Source: Phoebastria nigripes (Eukaryota > Chordata > Aves > Procellariiformes > Diomedeidae). Taken from it: a stretch of 64,000 nucleotides of DNA. The notes beneath the pieces are model-generated. The model made no database searches. It saw only the letters and a list, made by a program, of their open reading frames with translations, and was not told the DNA's origin. The number at the start of each line of letters is the position of its first letter. Within the stretch, counting starts at the first letter, position 1. The stretch is taken from assembly GCA_035582835.1 (NCBI GenBank), contig JAYKAV010002932.1, positions 2,625,809 through 2,689,808 of the forward strand. Direction: 5' to 3'. A program made the translations under genes and the position numbers. This document shows, piece after piece, positions 48,000 through 61,900 of this stretch.

Positions 48000-48400
48000 A
48001 CAAATCCTTAGGCACAGCTATAAAACATACAGATCAGTAGCACAGAGCCATAAGAATATATTGACTGTGGCCTAAACTCATCAGAAGATTGATCAATCCA
48101 GCTGACTTGCATTAATTGTGAAATAGAAAGAACGAGGCGATCAATGATAGGCATGAAAGTGCAGCGGTAATGATGCCACATCTAGCTAATCCAATAATAG
48201 AGAACCTGATGTATAGCATATTGGAATTCCGCTGTTCGGGCCCCTGTCACAATAAAGTATATCCTGCAATTATGGGGAAAAATTGAGCAGGCAGCAGTTG
48301 AGCCAACCTAATCGGCCAGTGCCACAGTAGTTTTCCTGATTAAACACTAAGTTAAGTGGCAGTCAAACACTGCAACTTGTCTGCATTAAAAAAGATAATC
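48000..48400. promoter_or_regulatory. Putative conserved non-coding element / enhancer
   Basis: Complex sequence with several retained CpGs (gaacgaggcgatcaatgata at 48130-48149, gcagcggtaatga, ttccgctgttcgggc). It has homeodomain-type cores (cattaattgtgaaat, ctaatccaataat, ctgattaaaca) and an NKX-type site (gttaagtggc, 48352-48361). It is set between long poly-A/T tracts that vary freely, which makes its ordered look stand out. No coding frame. Conservation itself was not tested. Confidence 0.35.
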
Positions 48401-48806
48401 CTTAAACTAATGTGAAACTTTGTATTTTAATCAAAGCAAACTATGAATATTAAGATGTGTGCAAGATATCTAGCTAACTGTGAACATTTTAACAATTTAT
48501 AAACTGGTCTCTCACTGTTGGCTACAAGGAGAAAGGACCATATGCTGAATTGAGAGCCACCAGTTTCCTGTGCTGAAAATCAATTAGACTTGATACAGGC
48601 TTAAAGACCTGATGGGAAAAATAATGTACTTAACAGACCCTTAGAGAATTCAAATTTAGTTAACTTCTGTAAATGTTTGCCTATGGTCACTAATTTTAGT
48701 CTGCTCAGTACTACATGTTGATTGGGGGAAGATTTTTAGAAAATAGTAATATAAGTACAACCAGGCCTGCAGCTAAAGTTAGGAATCAGTGGTCATCTAC
48801 CTATTG

Positions 48807-48908
48807 TAAAAAACAAACAAACAAACAAACAAAAAAAAACCCCCCACAAAACAACAACAACAACAACAAAACAAACAAACAAAAAACCAAAAAAAAAACC
48901 CCCACACC
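48807..48908 (+). repeat. A/C-only microsatellite, (CAAA)n/(CAA)n
   Basis: Units CAAA, then CAACAACAA, then CAAA again, with C5-C6 breaks. No T or G for about 100 bases. Confidence 0.95.
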
Positions 48909-49320
48909 TCTCCAAAATATAGCATTTGTCACATTAATAAGAACTGAAAGACTTTTAGTTCCTTAAAGTATTGATTTTTCTACTATTACTTTAATAATGA
49001 TACTTAATTTTCATTATTAAGTTTACCTATATGAGCCTATCCGTTGTCATTTTGACCCAACTTTGCCAATGGCTTGACCTTTTGTTTTAAGACACAGCTT
49101 TGTGTGGAGGATACTACAAGTCTATGCTGACCAAGCAGGAGCACCTCGGAGGTTCCTGCTTAAGGAACATGTGCTCTTCAGCCCTGCCCTCCCCNGGGGC
49201 CAAATGATCGGCTCAGCTGGGGAGCTTGGTGCTTTCTGCTGTGTTGGGAAGGGAACATTTAGAGGAACAGCGGAGCCTTGACTCTCTTTATTTCACCTTA
49301 TCCCTTGTCAACAGCGCTTC
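48909..49320. other. Unique DNA with a GC-richer part
   Basis: GC-richer at about 49110-49270. No family or frame was recognised. Confidence 0.5.
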
Positions 49321-49349
49321 TCAATAATTTTTTTTGGTTGGTTTTTTTT

Positions 49350-49405
<56 letters not shown>
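49321..49405 (+). repeat. T-rich tract ending in T55
   Basis: TTGG-type units, then an unbroken run of 55 T (49351-49405). Confidence 0.95.
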
Positions 49406-51509
49406 CTTCTTTCTCATGCTCTGTTTTATAACTATGAACATTATTTGCATTGCCAATTGCAGGGAAGGTTGTTTTCTTAAAAAAACCCCATAATCCAAGT
49501 AAAATTGCAGTTTGTGGCCTTTNTTTTGTGGGAAGATAAATGGCTGGTCTCAGAGCTGCTCAACATTCAGGGAGTATGAAGACTGTTGTTTATGTGTGGG
49601 TTTGAGCAATTACAGAAAGGGAAATGGATGGCTGCCTCACCACTGAGGAAGCACCTAAACCGATCTGTAGGTCATTCTGCTTTGCTTCTGGAAATAGTCA
49701 ACTGCTTTAATTCCAGTACTGGATGGATATTTTTGTTTCAACTACATAAATTTACCACTTCTCAGATACAAACATTTGTGTATAAATTGGACTGAGGTTT
49801 TGACACTACATAGTTCTTCAGACTCTTCAACAGAACCTGGCACCATTCCTACATGCAAATGTAGAGGTTTTTTCCACGAACAAAATAACTGCTACTCTTG
49901 CTGTGCTTTTTTTAAAGAAGTTGCTGAGGTAGAGAAGCTTGGGGACAATTATTTAAGCAAATAGCAAACAGATTCACATTCCTATGTGTTAAAGTATACT
50001 GGTTACAACTCCTGTGACAGATTAGGAGCTCCACACATCTTGCTTAAGCATCTTTGATTCTGGAGCAGTCAGCTCCAGAAGCAGGATGGGCGTCTGTGGT
50101 CAGTAATTGTCCAGCCATCTCAGTTTAATGCCCTAGTGCAGAAAAGCCAACACTTTAAGACTTCAGCTCACATCTTCTATTTCCTTTTCAATGCAGTGTA
50201 ATTTTCTCAGTATTGTCGAGAAACTCTATCAGCCAGTATTTGCACAGGGCTTTTCTTCTTCCCCTCTAAAGTTGATTACACCTGTGGGGAATAAAATGAC
50301 AAAAGAAACAAGATTGCTCACATGGTTACAGTGGGAATGCAGGGATGAAATTGAGGAGATAATTTATCCTAAAGCTTCTAAATATTTCAAAGTGTTTGTT
50401 TTCAATATAAAAATGTAATTAAAAACTAGATTAATAAGTGATTAATAAGTCCTGAAATTTGGTTTCAGGCTGCTTAAGTGAGCTGACAGCAAAGACTGTA
50501 TCTTTTTGTTTCTCTGTCAGAAGAAAATAGAATTAATGTTCTTCAGATTTTTTTTCCTTTAAAAATACTGCAGTATAACCAAAAAATAAGAAAAGGTGAC
50601 CAAGTTGTGAATGTAATATGACTGTACTAGATTTTAATAGCATTTGTTTCTGTGAGAAATGCATGGTACGGTGTATATTTTCTAAACATATTTTTGATTG
50701 CATGAAGTGTTAACAGTTAGGTTTACACCTCCCATCATAAAAGAATGATAATAAAAGAAAAGGGGAGTTCAAACTCTGTGATGGTAAATAATTGCTGTGG
50801 AACAAACCCTTGCCTTCCCCGAATCTTTGTTCGTTTCTTTTTGCCACTAGGGAATTATTTTAAATACATGAAAACTGTATTCAAGTTATGTTCCAGCAGT
50901 AAATGGGATCTACTAGACCTTACTTCCTTCCAGGACAATTAATTTCAAGCCAGCCTGTGTTAAAGAAAGTACTGAGCGGTGTGTTTTATAATTGCTGGAA
51001 AGCTGTACATGCAATATTAGAATAGAAATATTGGGTTTCTTTTCAAGTTTTGAGTAATCCCAGTAGACTTGCAAGCTGCTATGAATAATTCTGTAAAGTC
51101 TAAGTGAAAGAGTTCAGATATTTTCCCCCGCTCTCTCTCAGATTACTGCAGTTATTTGAGGCAAAAAGTCAAAATACCTCAACATTGAGGAAAATGAAGA
51201 CACTTTCTGTTAGGACTGAAGTAGTAATAGATAGCCTAAAGGCATCAACCTAAACCAACAAACTGACTACAGTAATGCTTTTTTTTAATGCATTTTCTCT
51301 CTCAAAGAAGTTGCTAGATGCCACCAATCATCTGTGAAGTTAACACAGTATCTTTGTAACAGAAGAACTTATGCAAATGCTTAACTTTGCTGTTAGTAGC
51401 TTAATATAATTAAATAGGTGAGTATATCTTTGTAGACCATTCCTTAACAATGGTACCACTATTTGTGGTACCTTGATTTGAAGTATCTTAAGACCTGTGT
51501 TATATGCCA
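49406..51509. other. AT-rich unique DNA
   Basis: No gene or repeat recognised. Confidence 0.55.
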
Positions 51510-51625
51510 TTTTTGCTTTGTGTTTGGTTGTGGGTTGGCTTGGTTTTTTTGTTTGTTTTTTTGTTTGTTTGGGTTTTTTTTGTTTTTTTTTGTTTTTTGT
51601 TGTTGTTGTTTGTTTTTTTTTTTTA
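51510..51625 (+). repeat. T/G-only microsatellite
   Basis: TTTG and TTG units mixed with T8-T10 runs. Almost no A or C. Confidence 0.85.
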
Positions 51626-53660
51626 ATTTTTCACATATAGCTAAAACTTAGTGCATAGCAAATAGGACTGGGGAGGTGAAGAAGCATGCCTGGAAACTGC
51701 TTCTTCCATGGGAATCTGGTTGTTCCATGGAACTGCACTGACAAGATATTGTTGCTTCTGCTTTCCATACACAGTATCATTACCTTCGGTAATTTCTATG
51801 TTGTGCTCTTGAAATAAAATTTGTAACACAGGCGGTAACCCTAGAAGGTCTTAAAGACTTGCAAGTACTTGAAAAGAAGGTGTGAATGTTTTTCCCCTGG
51901 AAAAGAGAGAGGAATTTTACCCTCCCCCAAAGTATTGTTTCATCTGCAATTAGCAGAGGCAAGATCATCCAAATACAGAAATCAGTGAGCTCACTGAGGT
52001 AGTCTAGCAATGAGGGACTCTACTGGGATCAATTAACATGATCTAATTATTACAGGGAAAGCAGAGTATTTCCTCTTTTTTTCCCTCCTATGATTTGCCA
52101 CATTTGTCTCTTAAATACAGACTCTTGAAAGCAAGAAAAGAAGGGGGTTTTTCAACATTTCCAGAGCAATAAAAGTCATCAAAATGATCTTCAGTTATGC
52201 TGACAACCTGCTTGTTTCTTTTACAGTCTAGACGGAGTGACATGTACATCTGGGTACTACTGGGACGGATTGTTGACTGGTGGTCCAGCTTTTTAACAGC
52301 AGAATTGGTCTCATGTTGAAACTTAGGCTCTGATTCTTAATCTCAGTACATCATGTTATATATTTATGGGGTTTCTGTACTATTTATTCCTATTGTGGGA
52401 TGTCCTTAGAACTGAACATAGGTGGTTAAGGTATCTCTTTTCACTGGTATTGTATATCATAATACTGTATTACAACATAATGTGACTACATTTTACTGGT
52501 GGGCACAGGGGACAAACTTTCAGCTTTTTGAAATTTGTACAGTAAACACTGGGAAATTACGTCAAGATTGTCAACAATAATCTATTAATATTTTGAATGT
52601 TCTGTATTCTTTTTTCTATCTAATTGAAATCATGCATNTGGCATTTCTCAAATGACCCAGATGTGGGCTTCTGAAGCATGCAAGTGAGCTAGCCTGTAAG
52701 CCCATAAATTTAGTTTACTAGTATGCATCAGCAATGATGATTACTCTAAATGTGCTGAGAATGGACTAGGCTGCTTTTTAATGTGCAAGTTGAGAGTGCT
52801 CATTAAGGGAGAAAAGACAAAACTTCAAGCACCTAGCGCTAGGCTGAGAATCATTCCAGCTCCACTAGAACACAGTATTTTCTATTCCACATAAAATCAG
52901 TTTAGTCCTTGTCGGAAGTGACAGGATGCTAACAGTTCATTCAGGAAAACATTTACTACTTTTAGGAAGATTTAATCTGTGTTATCCTGATCAAAGTTGA
53001 GGTTTTCTAGCTTAATAAGAGCTGACTACTGAAGCTAAGTAGGAAGGGGAATTTCTAGCACGTCTGGCAAAGCACTATTCACGTGTTCCTCCTTGCCTCT
53101 AAACAACAGAGAAAAAACAGGTTTTGAAACTTGGTTATTGGGCCCTACAAGGAGTAAAACGCAGTGAAAATGGACTGCAGTATTCTTTTTTATTTTTAGA
53201 AAATAATTCCAGACANCAGAGAGAGACTTTATATAACCTAGTAATGACGAATAGTTCTTTTCCTGTTCACTGGGCCCCAGGCATTCCACGTTTCTGAAGC
53301 TGGAACATGACATGTACAACAAGAACATATGAAATCTTTACGAATTTTTTTAATACCCAGATAACTGGTGAACTTATTTTCTTCTCAGAAAGAAGAGATT
53401 ATAGATATATTTCTTATATAATTGGTTCAGAACTATCAAATAAAAACAAAAGTCACTCTCATCCTCCTTACCCACTCTCCCTGACCCCCTGTGAAATGCC
53501 AAATTTGTCTGTCTTACTTATTACAGAGATGGATATTTAGATAATGATAGCAAAGCTATTTAAAATGCAGAAGAACTCATTCCTTGGTTTATTTCATGTT
53601 TCACTCAATCCATTTTCCATTAGAACGCTTATGGACTTGGATTTCCACCACCCCACCCCA
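51626..53660. other. AT-rich unique DNA
   Basis: An acceptor-like and donor-like pair on the minus strand bounds 51787-51874, but the coding reading is poor. Nothing else was recognised. Confidence 0.5.
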
Positions 53661-53675
53661 CCCCCCCCCCCCCCC
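53661..53675 (+). repeat. Poly-C run (15 C) after a CCCCA repeat
   Basis: ccaccccaccccaccc leads into C15. Confidence 0.9.
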
Positions 53676-53946
53676 ATTTTGCTTATGCTTTTGACTTGCT
53701 CTGAGAAAAATCTTTTTTGTCTGTCTGGTTTTTTTGGTGGTGGTTTTTTTTTTTTTTCTTCCCCCTAAAGACAGATGGTGGCAACAGTGTTCTCTCTAAA
53801 CAAAAAAGAAAACAGCTGGTAAGGTGCAAGGCAAGACTAGACCAGCAGTTTATGTCTGTTTCCAGTGTTGCAAAATCTCCCTTGGTTTTTCAGAGGGGTT
53901 GGTACATAAACTAAGCATAAAGTAATCTCCCCACTAACTGTAACAG

Positions 53947-53974
<28 letters not shown>
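53947..53974 (+). repeat. Poly-A run (28 A)
   Basis: Uninterrupted A28. Confidence 0.95.
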
Positions 53975-53977
<3 letters not shown>

Positions 53978-56900
53978 CAAATAAACTAAATTTATGGCAT
54001 AGTATAGATTCAGTACCTTTCCATCCTGGCTTGCATATTTAAATCCAGACTTGACTTAAGAAAAATTTATTGCAGTCTAATAACTATAAAATACTAAGAG
54101 GAAATAAAATCAATGTTGGCCCAAATCTTAAAATGCAAACCACACACACACGCACACTATAAAATATGGTAGAATACTGCTTACTCAGTAGATTCAGCTC
54201 TAGGAATCAAACAGAACTGAGAATGACTATAAAAAATATGCAGGATTAATATTAAAAAAATCTGTTTAATAGATGCCTGCAAACTGTTGTTTTCGTAAGA
54301 TCAAGGTATTTTTTATTTCCTTCAGGTAAAAAGAATTCTCACTATTGATATATAGCTGACTTGGACAGATGAAAGGTGGTTGGTTGTGTTTTTTTTCCTT
54401 CTTTGCAGTGTTCTTAGTCACAAGTCTCCAGGTTGCTAAATGTACACATGTGAATTACAGTGTTTCAGGAATCAAGTGAAACGCTTTGGAAAAAACCAAG
54501 ACATCTCCATGATGTATTTTAAGTCTGGCTTTATTTACTAAAGAATGCTGTATAGTCATTTTAACGAATTATTGAACCTTACTAGAATGCAAAGCATACA
54601 CTGAGCAAGAAGTATGCTTCTCTTGCCAGTTGACATCTGTAACCTGTCATACTTATGCACAGTTGTGCAGGTTAGATTCTAGAAGGAGGTTTCTCCTTTT
54701 TTACAAGAGGGTTTTATCTTCATCAAGAACCAGACAGAGGTACAGTGAGAGCTGAGACTGAGGAAAAGGGAAAAAAGGAAAAGAAAAAAAAAAAAAGAAT
54801 CAATTTTATGGAAAATTCTGATGTTTCAAAACAGATTTTGTCGTCATTTAGAATGAAAGTGATTTTTTTATAACCCTTTAAAAAATGGACAGAGCTTTAC
54901 CTTGTGGTTGCTCTAGAGCCACAGAATCTCTGAGACTTGGGGTCTCCAGCTCTAACACAGCCCATTGGCAATGGTGCTCGGCAGCTGCAGGATCTGGGAG
55001 CCTTAGTCAGGTGCCTGGGTTGCATGAAAGGCTCATCTCCCTAAAAACCTACCACATCAGTGTCTCAGCAACTGAAGGAGAGGGGAATGAGCTTACAGAA
55101 AGCTGTCAGGGCATTATTAAGTTGAACACTCTCTGCAGAACTTTCCATTGTTGTTGATCTGGCAAATCTAATGAACACATGTCTTTATCACCCTGTTTGT
55201 AACCAGCTCTAGGTATGCAACAATACCTTTTTAGTTGCCTATTTTGTCACTTAAATGAGATTTTTGCTGTCTCTGAACCTTTGTGGATTTTGACCGAAGC
55301 TCTTGTACGTCACCTGTTTTCAGTTCTGTCTGTACTGCTTGGTGTTAGGAAGCAGCACACTGTTTCCCTTCTGCGTTCTCCACTTTCTAGTAGTTTCTAG
55401 GCTTTTGGGACTATCCCACGGTCTTCCTAAACTTTAGAAATTCAGAGACCTTCATGCCATGCAGCAGATGCAAGGCAAAGGCTGTATTTTAACTAGAGGT
55501 GCTTAGTTCCTGCAGGATTTACTTTACGTAAAGATGGGCATTAGATACCAAAATGCCATAGTTTAGACTTATTTGTACATGATCAACACTACAGTATAAT
55601 TGAGCCCAGGTAAGAGTTCTTAAGCAAAAGTATCTTTTCTGCAATGGAAGTTAATTATTATTTTTAATGGTGTGTGCCTGTTTGAGGCACACTAGGAGTT
55701 TTTATCTAAGTAATAAGAGACAGCCCTGTCTCAGAATATGCATAACAGAGATGTAAAAGGCCTGAATTCAAATCTCTAGACACAATTAGAAATCAAAACA
55801 ATTGCTATGATATACTGAAAAACTAGACAAGTAACCTAATGCAGAGAAGCATTCCCTACCCTTTTAATTGCTGCTTATCCTGTCTCAGTAAGTGAGGTAA
55901 TTGATGTTTTACTCTCAAAATTGATCTCCGTGTTTCAGGTAGTTAGCAGACTAGAATGGCTTTTACATCATAACACTAAAAATCGATTCATCTCATAAAC
56001 TAATCCAGGCTTGAAAATTTGCTAAACCTGAAGACTACCTAGCTTAAAAATAATGAGGTGGTTTGGATCTTGATTCCACTGNTCTAGATGGCCATTAATC
56101 TGATTTAACCACGCTGAACATCATGATGCTGTTCCTGCTTGCTTAAATTCTCCCATTCTCATTTCCCCCACAAGGGCCACATACATCAGAGCTTTGAGGA
56201 ACTCCAAATTATTTCAGTGCAATACTTTGTTTATTCCTGTTGAAGTGAAAGTAGTTGTTTAGTATCATAGCAGAGTGGCTGAGAAGGGAGTGCTTTTCAG
56301 TTTGAACAGCTTGACCCAACACCTCTTTGGTAATATGCATCCTTTTGCAGTTGTGGAACTCACCTCAAGGCTTTGGTTTTACTTTGCTTCTTGATGGTAT
56401 ATGCAAATAGCATTTCTGGAAGTAAAAGGGGGGGAAGAAATAATCTGCAGGCCAAAATGACTTTACTAGATTTTGCAATGAGATAAATACGCAAAATTAC
56501 TCAAAGTAAGTTCTACAAAATCTGTTCAGGTGTAAAAACAGCGAAGATTTGTTACAAACACTGGAAACAAAGTGAATGAAAAACAGTGAGTTAAATGACA
56601 ACTTGCTTGAGGCTACGACTATGCTGTATTGAATACACAGACTGTACCACCACACTGTGAGCATTACTTGCACGCAAATGAGGATGAAATGTACCTTTTG
56701 AATTGTGCATGCTAATTATTGTATTAATCATGTATATTATTACATGATGTTGAAATTAGTTATTAATATAGTCATTTGATTTATACTGTGCTGCAATGAA
56801 AACATACAGATATACGTAGGAGAGATGCTTCCTTCTCTCTCTCCCCTCTCCGTCTCCCTTGTATATAGAGCTATAGATAGATATAAGAAAACTGGTAGAT

Positions 56901-58889
56901 GGAACTCTGTCCTTGATGACTTTCAATCTGGGTTAAGATATGGCAGAAAAGTGAAGATATGTATAGCTATATGAAGAAAAAAAGAGGTTATATTTATTGT
57001 AAAAAGAGATGATATTTAGATCTTTCATGTATATATAGTAAAAGATTTCTATCTGTCTTCTAAACTGACAGAGTTTCAGGGCACAGTTTACTTCACCTCA
57101 GGGTAGCTCATCACAAAGTGTTTTCAAGATGTTGGGGGCAGCACTTCCATGCATAAGGATCGTATGCAATGTGTCATTAAAATTATTTCAAAAGGTATAG
57201 ATACAGGAGAATTTTGAAGCTACAAGTTCAAGCTTGTTATCATGGAGGTCATTGAAGAACATGACATTTAGTTTGCCAAATGAGCATGGGTGTGCATGCA
57301 CATGCACACACATACACAAGTTTAAATGTTTCCTTCTACTTTTCTATTTTTTGGACAGTAAGGCCATTGCTGTGGTCTCATTAAAAGGTGAAAGAAAATG
57401 TTTAACTTTGTCAGCTGCACCTGATTTTTGCCAATGATTGTTCATTTTCTTAACAGAAAAGCAAAGAACATTTTAAATGAGACTTACTTATTCAAGGTAA
57501 CCTTCGCACTTCTGAGTGAGAAGAATATACTGCCCTAATGGATGCTCTTATATGACAATCCCGAAATGTCTTTCATTATTAAGTGTCAAGGTTTCTTTAG
57601 GAAAGCTTTAGAAATTCTTGGGAGAAATGTTTCATTGCAGCAAGCTGTAGCACTGCCACTAAAAATATATTGCTAATTAAAGTTTATTGACATTCTTTGT
57701 AATGCGTTCTTAGAACAAGTAAAAGCACTGAGTAGTTATTGAATGTGAGGCACTGCATCTTCTATAGTTAGTTAAGCTGTTTAGGAAAGGAGATTAAGGT
57801 ACTATGCCCTTCCTTTCCCTATGTAGTTATTGGATTTGTGTTGTGCAGAATAAAACGCTTTCAGGATACCAATGCTGCAAAGACTCAAAGAAACTTTGGT
57901 TTTGTCCCTTACTTTTTCACTTGCTAGCCATGGACAAATTGGGAGGTAAGTTAAATACTTCCAAGGCCTAAAAGGTAAATCTCCCCATGAAGGAAAAGAA
58001 TTTTGACTATACAGAAAACGATTCCTTCATGGGACTGTTCCTAAGTTGAGCAAGGGTATTCAGAGTTACTTCAGCTGTGTGTGAATATAAATACAGAATT
58101 TGCAAATCATACCTCTACAGAGTTGTTCTTGTGGGACACTTCTCATCACTAACAGACTTGCACACATTTAGCCATATTCAGCTATGGCGCAACATTACTG
58201 TTTTGGAAGAATAGCATCCGTGTTTCTAATTTATCAAGCTGCGTGGTCCATGCTGGTGGGAGGGGAAGCTCCTGAAGCATTGCTCTCCTGCACTGCCAGA
58301 TGGGATTCCTGGTTTTGTGTATGATAGTTGAGCCCAACATATACTGCAGATCCAGGGTTCCGCTGAAGCACTGTAACTGCTATGCTACGTAACACCGCGC
58401 GCTCCCCCAACAGAGTGAAGGAGTGGCAACAGAGGGGTTACTGACACAGGGTAATGGGTGCAGACTTTACCAGGCTGCCATTTTTCCAGAGGAGCAGGCA
58501 GGCAACAATCATGAATCGCAGAGCAGGTCTCGGAGGCAGAACTTTAGGACTCCTAGAAAAANTCATAATTTGGAGCAGTCTGCAGACATATTTATTGTCC
58601 CATTGAGAAGAAACCTGGCAAACCATACCATGAATCTCTCTCCTGTTAGTGGCATCATCTGAGGCTAAATATAGCCAATGTTATTAAGAGGTAATTCATG
58701 CTTGCTTTGTTCTCATTTACTGGTGTATTTTGTTCTCAATACTGCTGTGTTTGGCACTGCAATTATCTTGGTATCTTTTTCTTTTAAATGAATATTAAAA
58801 GATAATCAGTTGTTAATTGATAACTCATTTTAATAATGCAGACAATAGACAGTAAAAAACATTACTTAACTTTGCTCGCGTTACTATTT
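53975..58889. other. AT-rich DNA, no gene seen
   Basis: GC-richer bits at 54880-55130 and 58220-58660 were not identified. A block at 56640-56790 is rich in homeodomain and octamer-like cores (cacgcaaatgagg, tgctaattattgtattaatc). Confidence 0.5.
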
Positions 58890-58943
58890 AGAATCATAGA
58901 ATAGTTTGGGTTGGAAGGGACCTTTAAAGGTCATCTAGTCCAA
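58890..58943 (-). mobile_element. 54-bp CR1 3' tail (extremely truncated insertion)
   Basis: Matches positions 14-67 of the young CR1 copy A at 53 of 54 bases (one G/A difference). It ends abruptly at ctagtccaa, so the reverse transcription stopped almost at once. Same subfamily and similar age as copy A. Confidence 0.92.
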
Positions 58944-61900
58944 ATTGAAATCCATGATTTCTTACTGACATCGTGACAACTTAAAAACTGTTGCAAGTGA
59001 TTACATAATGATCTTTAGGTGCAAGCAGGAGAAGCATTTGCACTGTCTTGCCACATCTCTGGAGTACTCTAAACCACAGTGAATCTATGATCTTTTTTGT
59101 AAGCGCAAGGAACTGGAGTTATTCTTCAGATGGTTGCCAGAAGATTTTTATCCTTCTTTACATCTTTAAATCTAAAATTACTTGTTTCAGTAGTTCCTCT
59201 GCAATTCTGTTGCTGTAAGAAAGAGCAAAGTACTGCCTTCGGTATGTAAGATTTACAGTACAAATCAGAAACCGAAAAGGATTTTTACACATTGTACTAA
59301 TATCAACAGCTTTGAGAAGTGATTGTTTTGTGGCTCTAAGAGCCAAACGTTCTGCCTGCTTGTACAACCTACAGTTTCACTGAGTAACATTATCCGAGTT
59401 GTAAAAAATGATGTAAAAAGTTCCTTATGGCATGTTTGGTCTTACAGCTCATTAAAGATCTACCTGCGGTTTCTTCTGACTCAAGCTCCTTGCACTTACA
59501 GAAATGGTCAGGGGAATCGCATAACGGAGAGGGGGTGTGAATCCTAATGCAGAGCGCAGGTCAAGCTCATGCCATAAGAGTAAGAACAGCCCTAGTGGTG
59601 GATGTACACATTTTTTTCTCTCTGGGACTAATTCATTCATTCAAAAACAAAGAAAACACACTTCTGGTTTTGGGTATATTTACTAAGTATCACATACAGG
59701 GTGTGAAGTTCTCTCTCTAAACTTCATGAAGGCTAATTCCTCCATGTCTTTGCTATGCTCTAGGAAAAGCATATCACCCGAGGGGTCCACAATTTGATAA
59801 ATTAGTGCAGTAAAGGCAACCTCTGCCTTGCTCAAAAGATTTATTATAAAACAAACTGATAAGTGTGAAAAAGGGTACAATGCTTGTGTTTNGATTTTTG
59901 TGTGTGTGCAAGCATCGAACTTATCAGTGCATTTCCTGTGCAAAACAGAAAGGGATAATTTAAAAGACATTAATGACGTGTAGATGCCTACTTCCTATTG
60001 AAAATATGTGTGGATTCTAATGATTAATTTGCATCTTGCATTTATGTCCTTGCAATTCTCGCCCAAGAGCTGAAGATAAGTAGCACATATATGTTTCATA
60101 AATAATGAAGTTATGCACCAAAATTTCAAACTTTAGGTAGAGTGATACATGAAAACAGCCTATCATTTTTAATGAATTTACTTCATGGTGTTCACCTTTT
60201 TTTTTGCAATCAAATGTAACTGACAAGAATATCTATATAAAGTACATGTAATTATATAGGCATGGATTATTTCTTAGTAACAAGCTTCAAAATTGGCACA
60301 CAAATCCTGCTTATGCCAGAAGTTCTTACCTGTTTAAGAAACAAAATCCAAAACAAAAAAAAAAGAGAAAAAAAAGGAAAAGAAAAAACCCACCCTAATA
60401 GCTTGACCAACCAACTAAATTAAACTATAGTAGGATACTGTTAATTACCTCTCAGTTAAAAACAATTGTAGAATTTAATTTGTTGTTAATGTTAAAAATT
60501 CTAAGGATTTTCTATTTTATCTGCAGATGAATAAAATAAGTTTTCCAGGTAAATTTACTGTTATTAGGTTAATACTGGAGAATGACATTTTGGTACGTTT
60601 TGGATCATTTCATATAAATGAAACTATTTTATATATATAAAAATACATATATACACACACCCTTTCACTTTATAATGCTCTAAGAGTAATTTTTTAATTA
60701 GAAAAAGAGTAACTCTGAGGAAGGGGACAAATCAAAGTTTGGCTATCTGTCAGTTCATTGGCTTCTTGCTGACCTGGCAATATCTTGTTTCTCAGACCAG
60801 CTCCTTCTATAATGGCCTCTTCAGCCAATAATGTGGATCTGCCAGATAAAAGCTGTGGTTTGGGTTTTTTGTAGTTTGTCAAGCATCGGTGACTGAATGA
60901 ACTTGACTTATTCTTATCAGCACACAAGCACAGCAAGTAGCTTTCCAGATGTTTACTGATAACACACAGGCAATGTCTATAGTAGCAGTTTGTAGCATAA
61001 CTAGCTTTGGTAATTGTCTGAAAATCCATGCCTGCCTCCAGTGATATCCTTATTGTCAGTCTCGTATTCTCTCCTCTTCCTTGAAGTGTCTTTCTGAGTT
61101 TTTATCTGCAGTTACTGTAACTGGCACCTTAACAGACTAGTATTAATTTTCTGTTCAAAATGTAAGAAACTATTCTATGTAAGACAGAGTTTTTACTTAA
61201 ACCCTGTCTTAATTTTATTATCTTGGCCTATAGTTTTTAGTCATTGTCTCTGTCGATTACTTCAAAAAAATCTACTATGCAGCATATCAGATTTTTTGCC
61301 TTCTTTATGTAATGCAGACCCTTAGAATTCATTTCAAAAGCTGGTAGCAGTACCTGATACTCCGATATTAATTAATATATCCAATTTCTTCATTCTATAT
61401 TTACACTAGCTTCAGAGTTTATCACTTAATTGGTATTNATGCCATTATCTGCATTAATTTTTTTTCAGGATGGACACTTCAAGGAAAGAAACTTAAGATC
61501 CATTTTCCAGAAGTTACAAGATTTTACAAGAGTAAATTATTGTAATAACAATATGCTTATGAAACAAAAATTATTTATGCTGCAGTAAACAGTGCAATTC
61601 ANGTAATACGCCAGGCTTGGTCTGGTAGTGTTTGCGTTCTAAGATAACATACTTTTAATTCTATAGTGGTTGTTGCTGTAACATCACAGTATTTTTAATT
61701 ATATTTTTCATAGTGTTCATTTATTTAGTACAGTGCCTTTGCCTTCTGATTATTCCTTATAATACTTACTGTGTTATGCAGGGAAATTAAATAAAATGCA
61801 CTATAGCTAGCCTTTTATTTATAAAAGGAGTTTATATTTGAATACTAAGTATAGATAAGGTTTCTCATGGGATTGTTCAATGCAGAATTTAATACATGCA

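Noticed and set aside
59158..59367. Minus-strand 69-codon frame with a balanced composition
   Set aside because: No good acceptor, only a weak GTAATT donor, no recognised motif.
60694..61029. Minus-strand 111-codon frame
   Set aside because: No splice signals, no family resemblance, no poly-A tail or target duplication to suggest a processed pseudogene.
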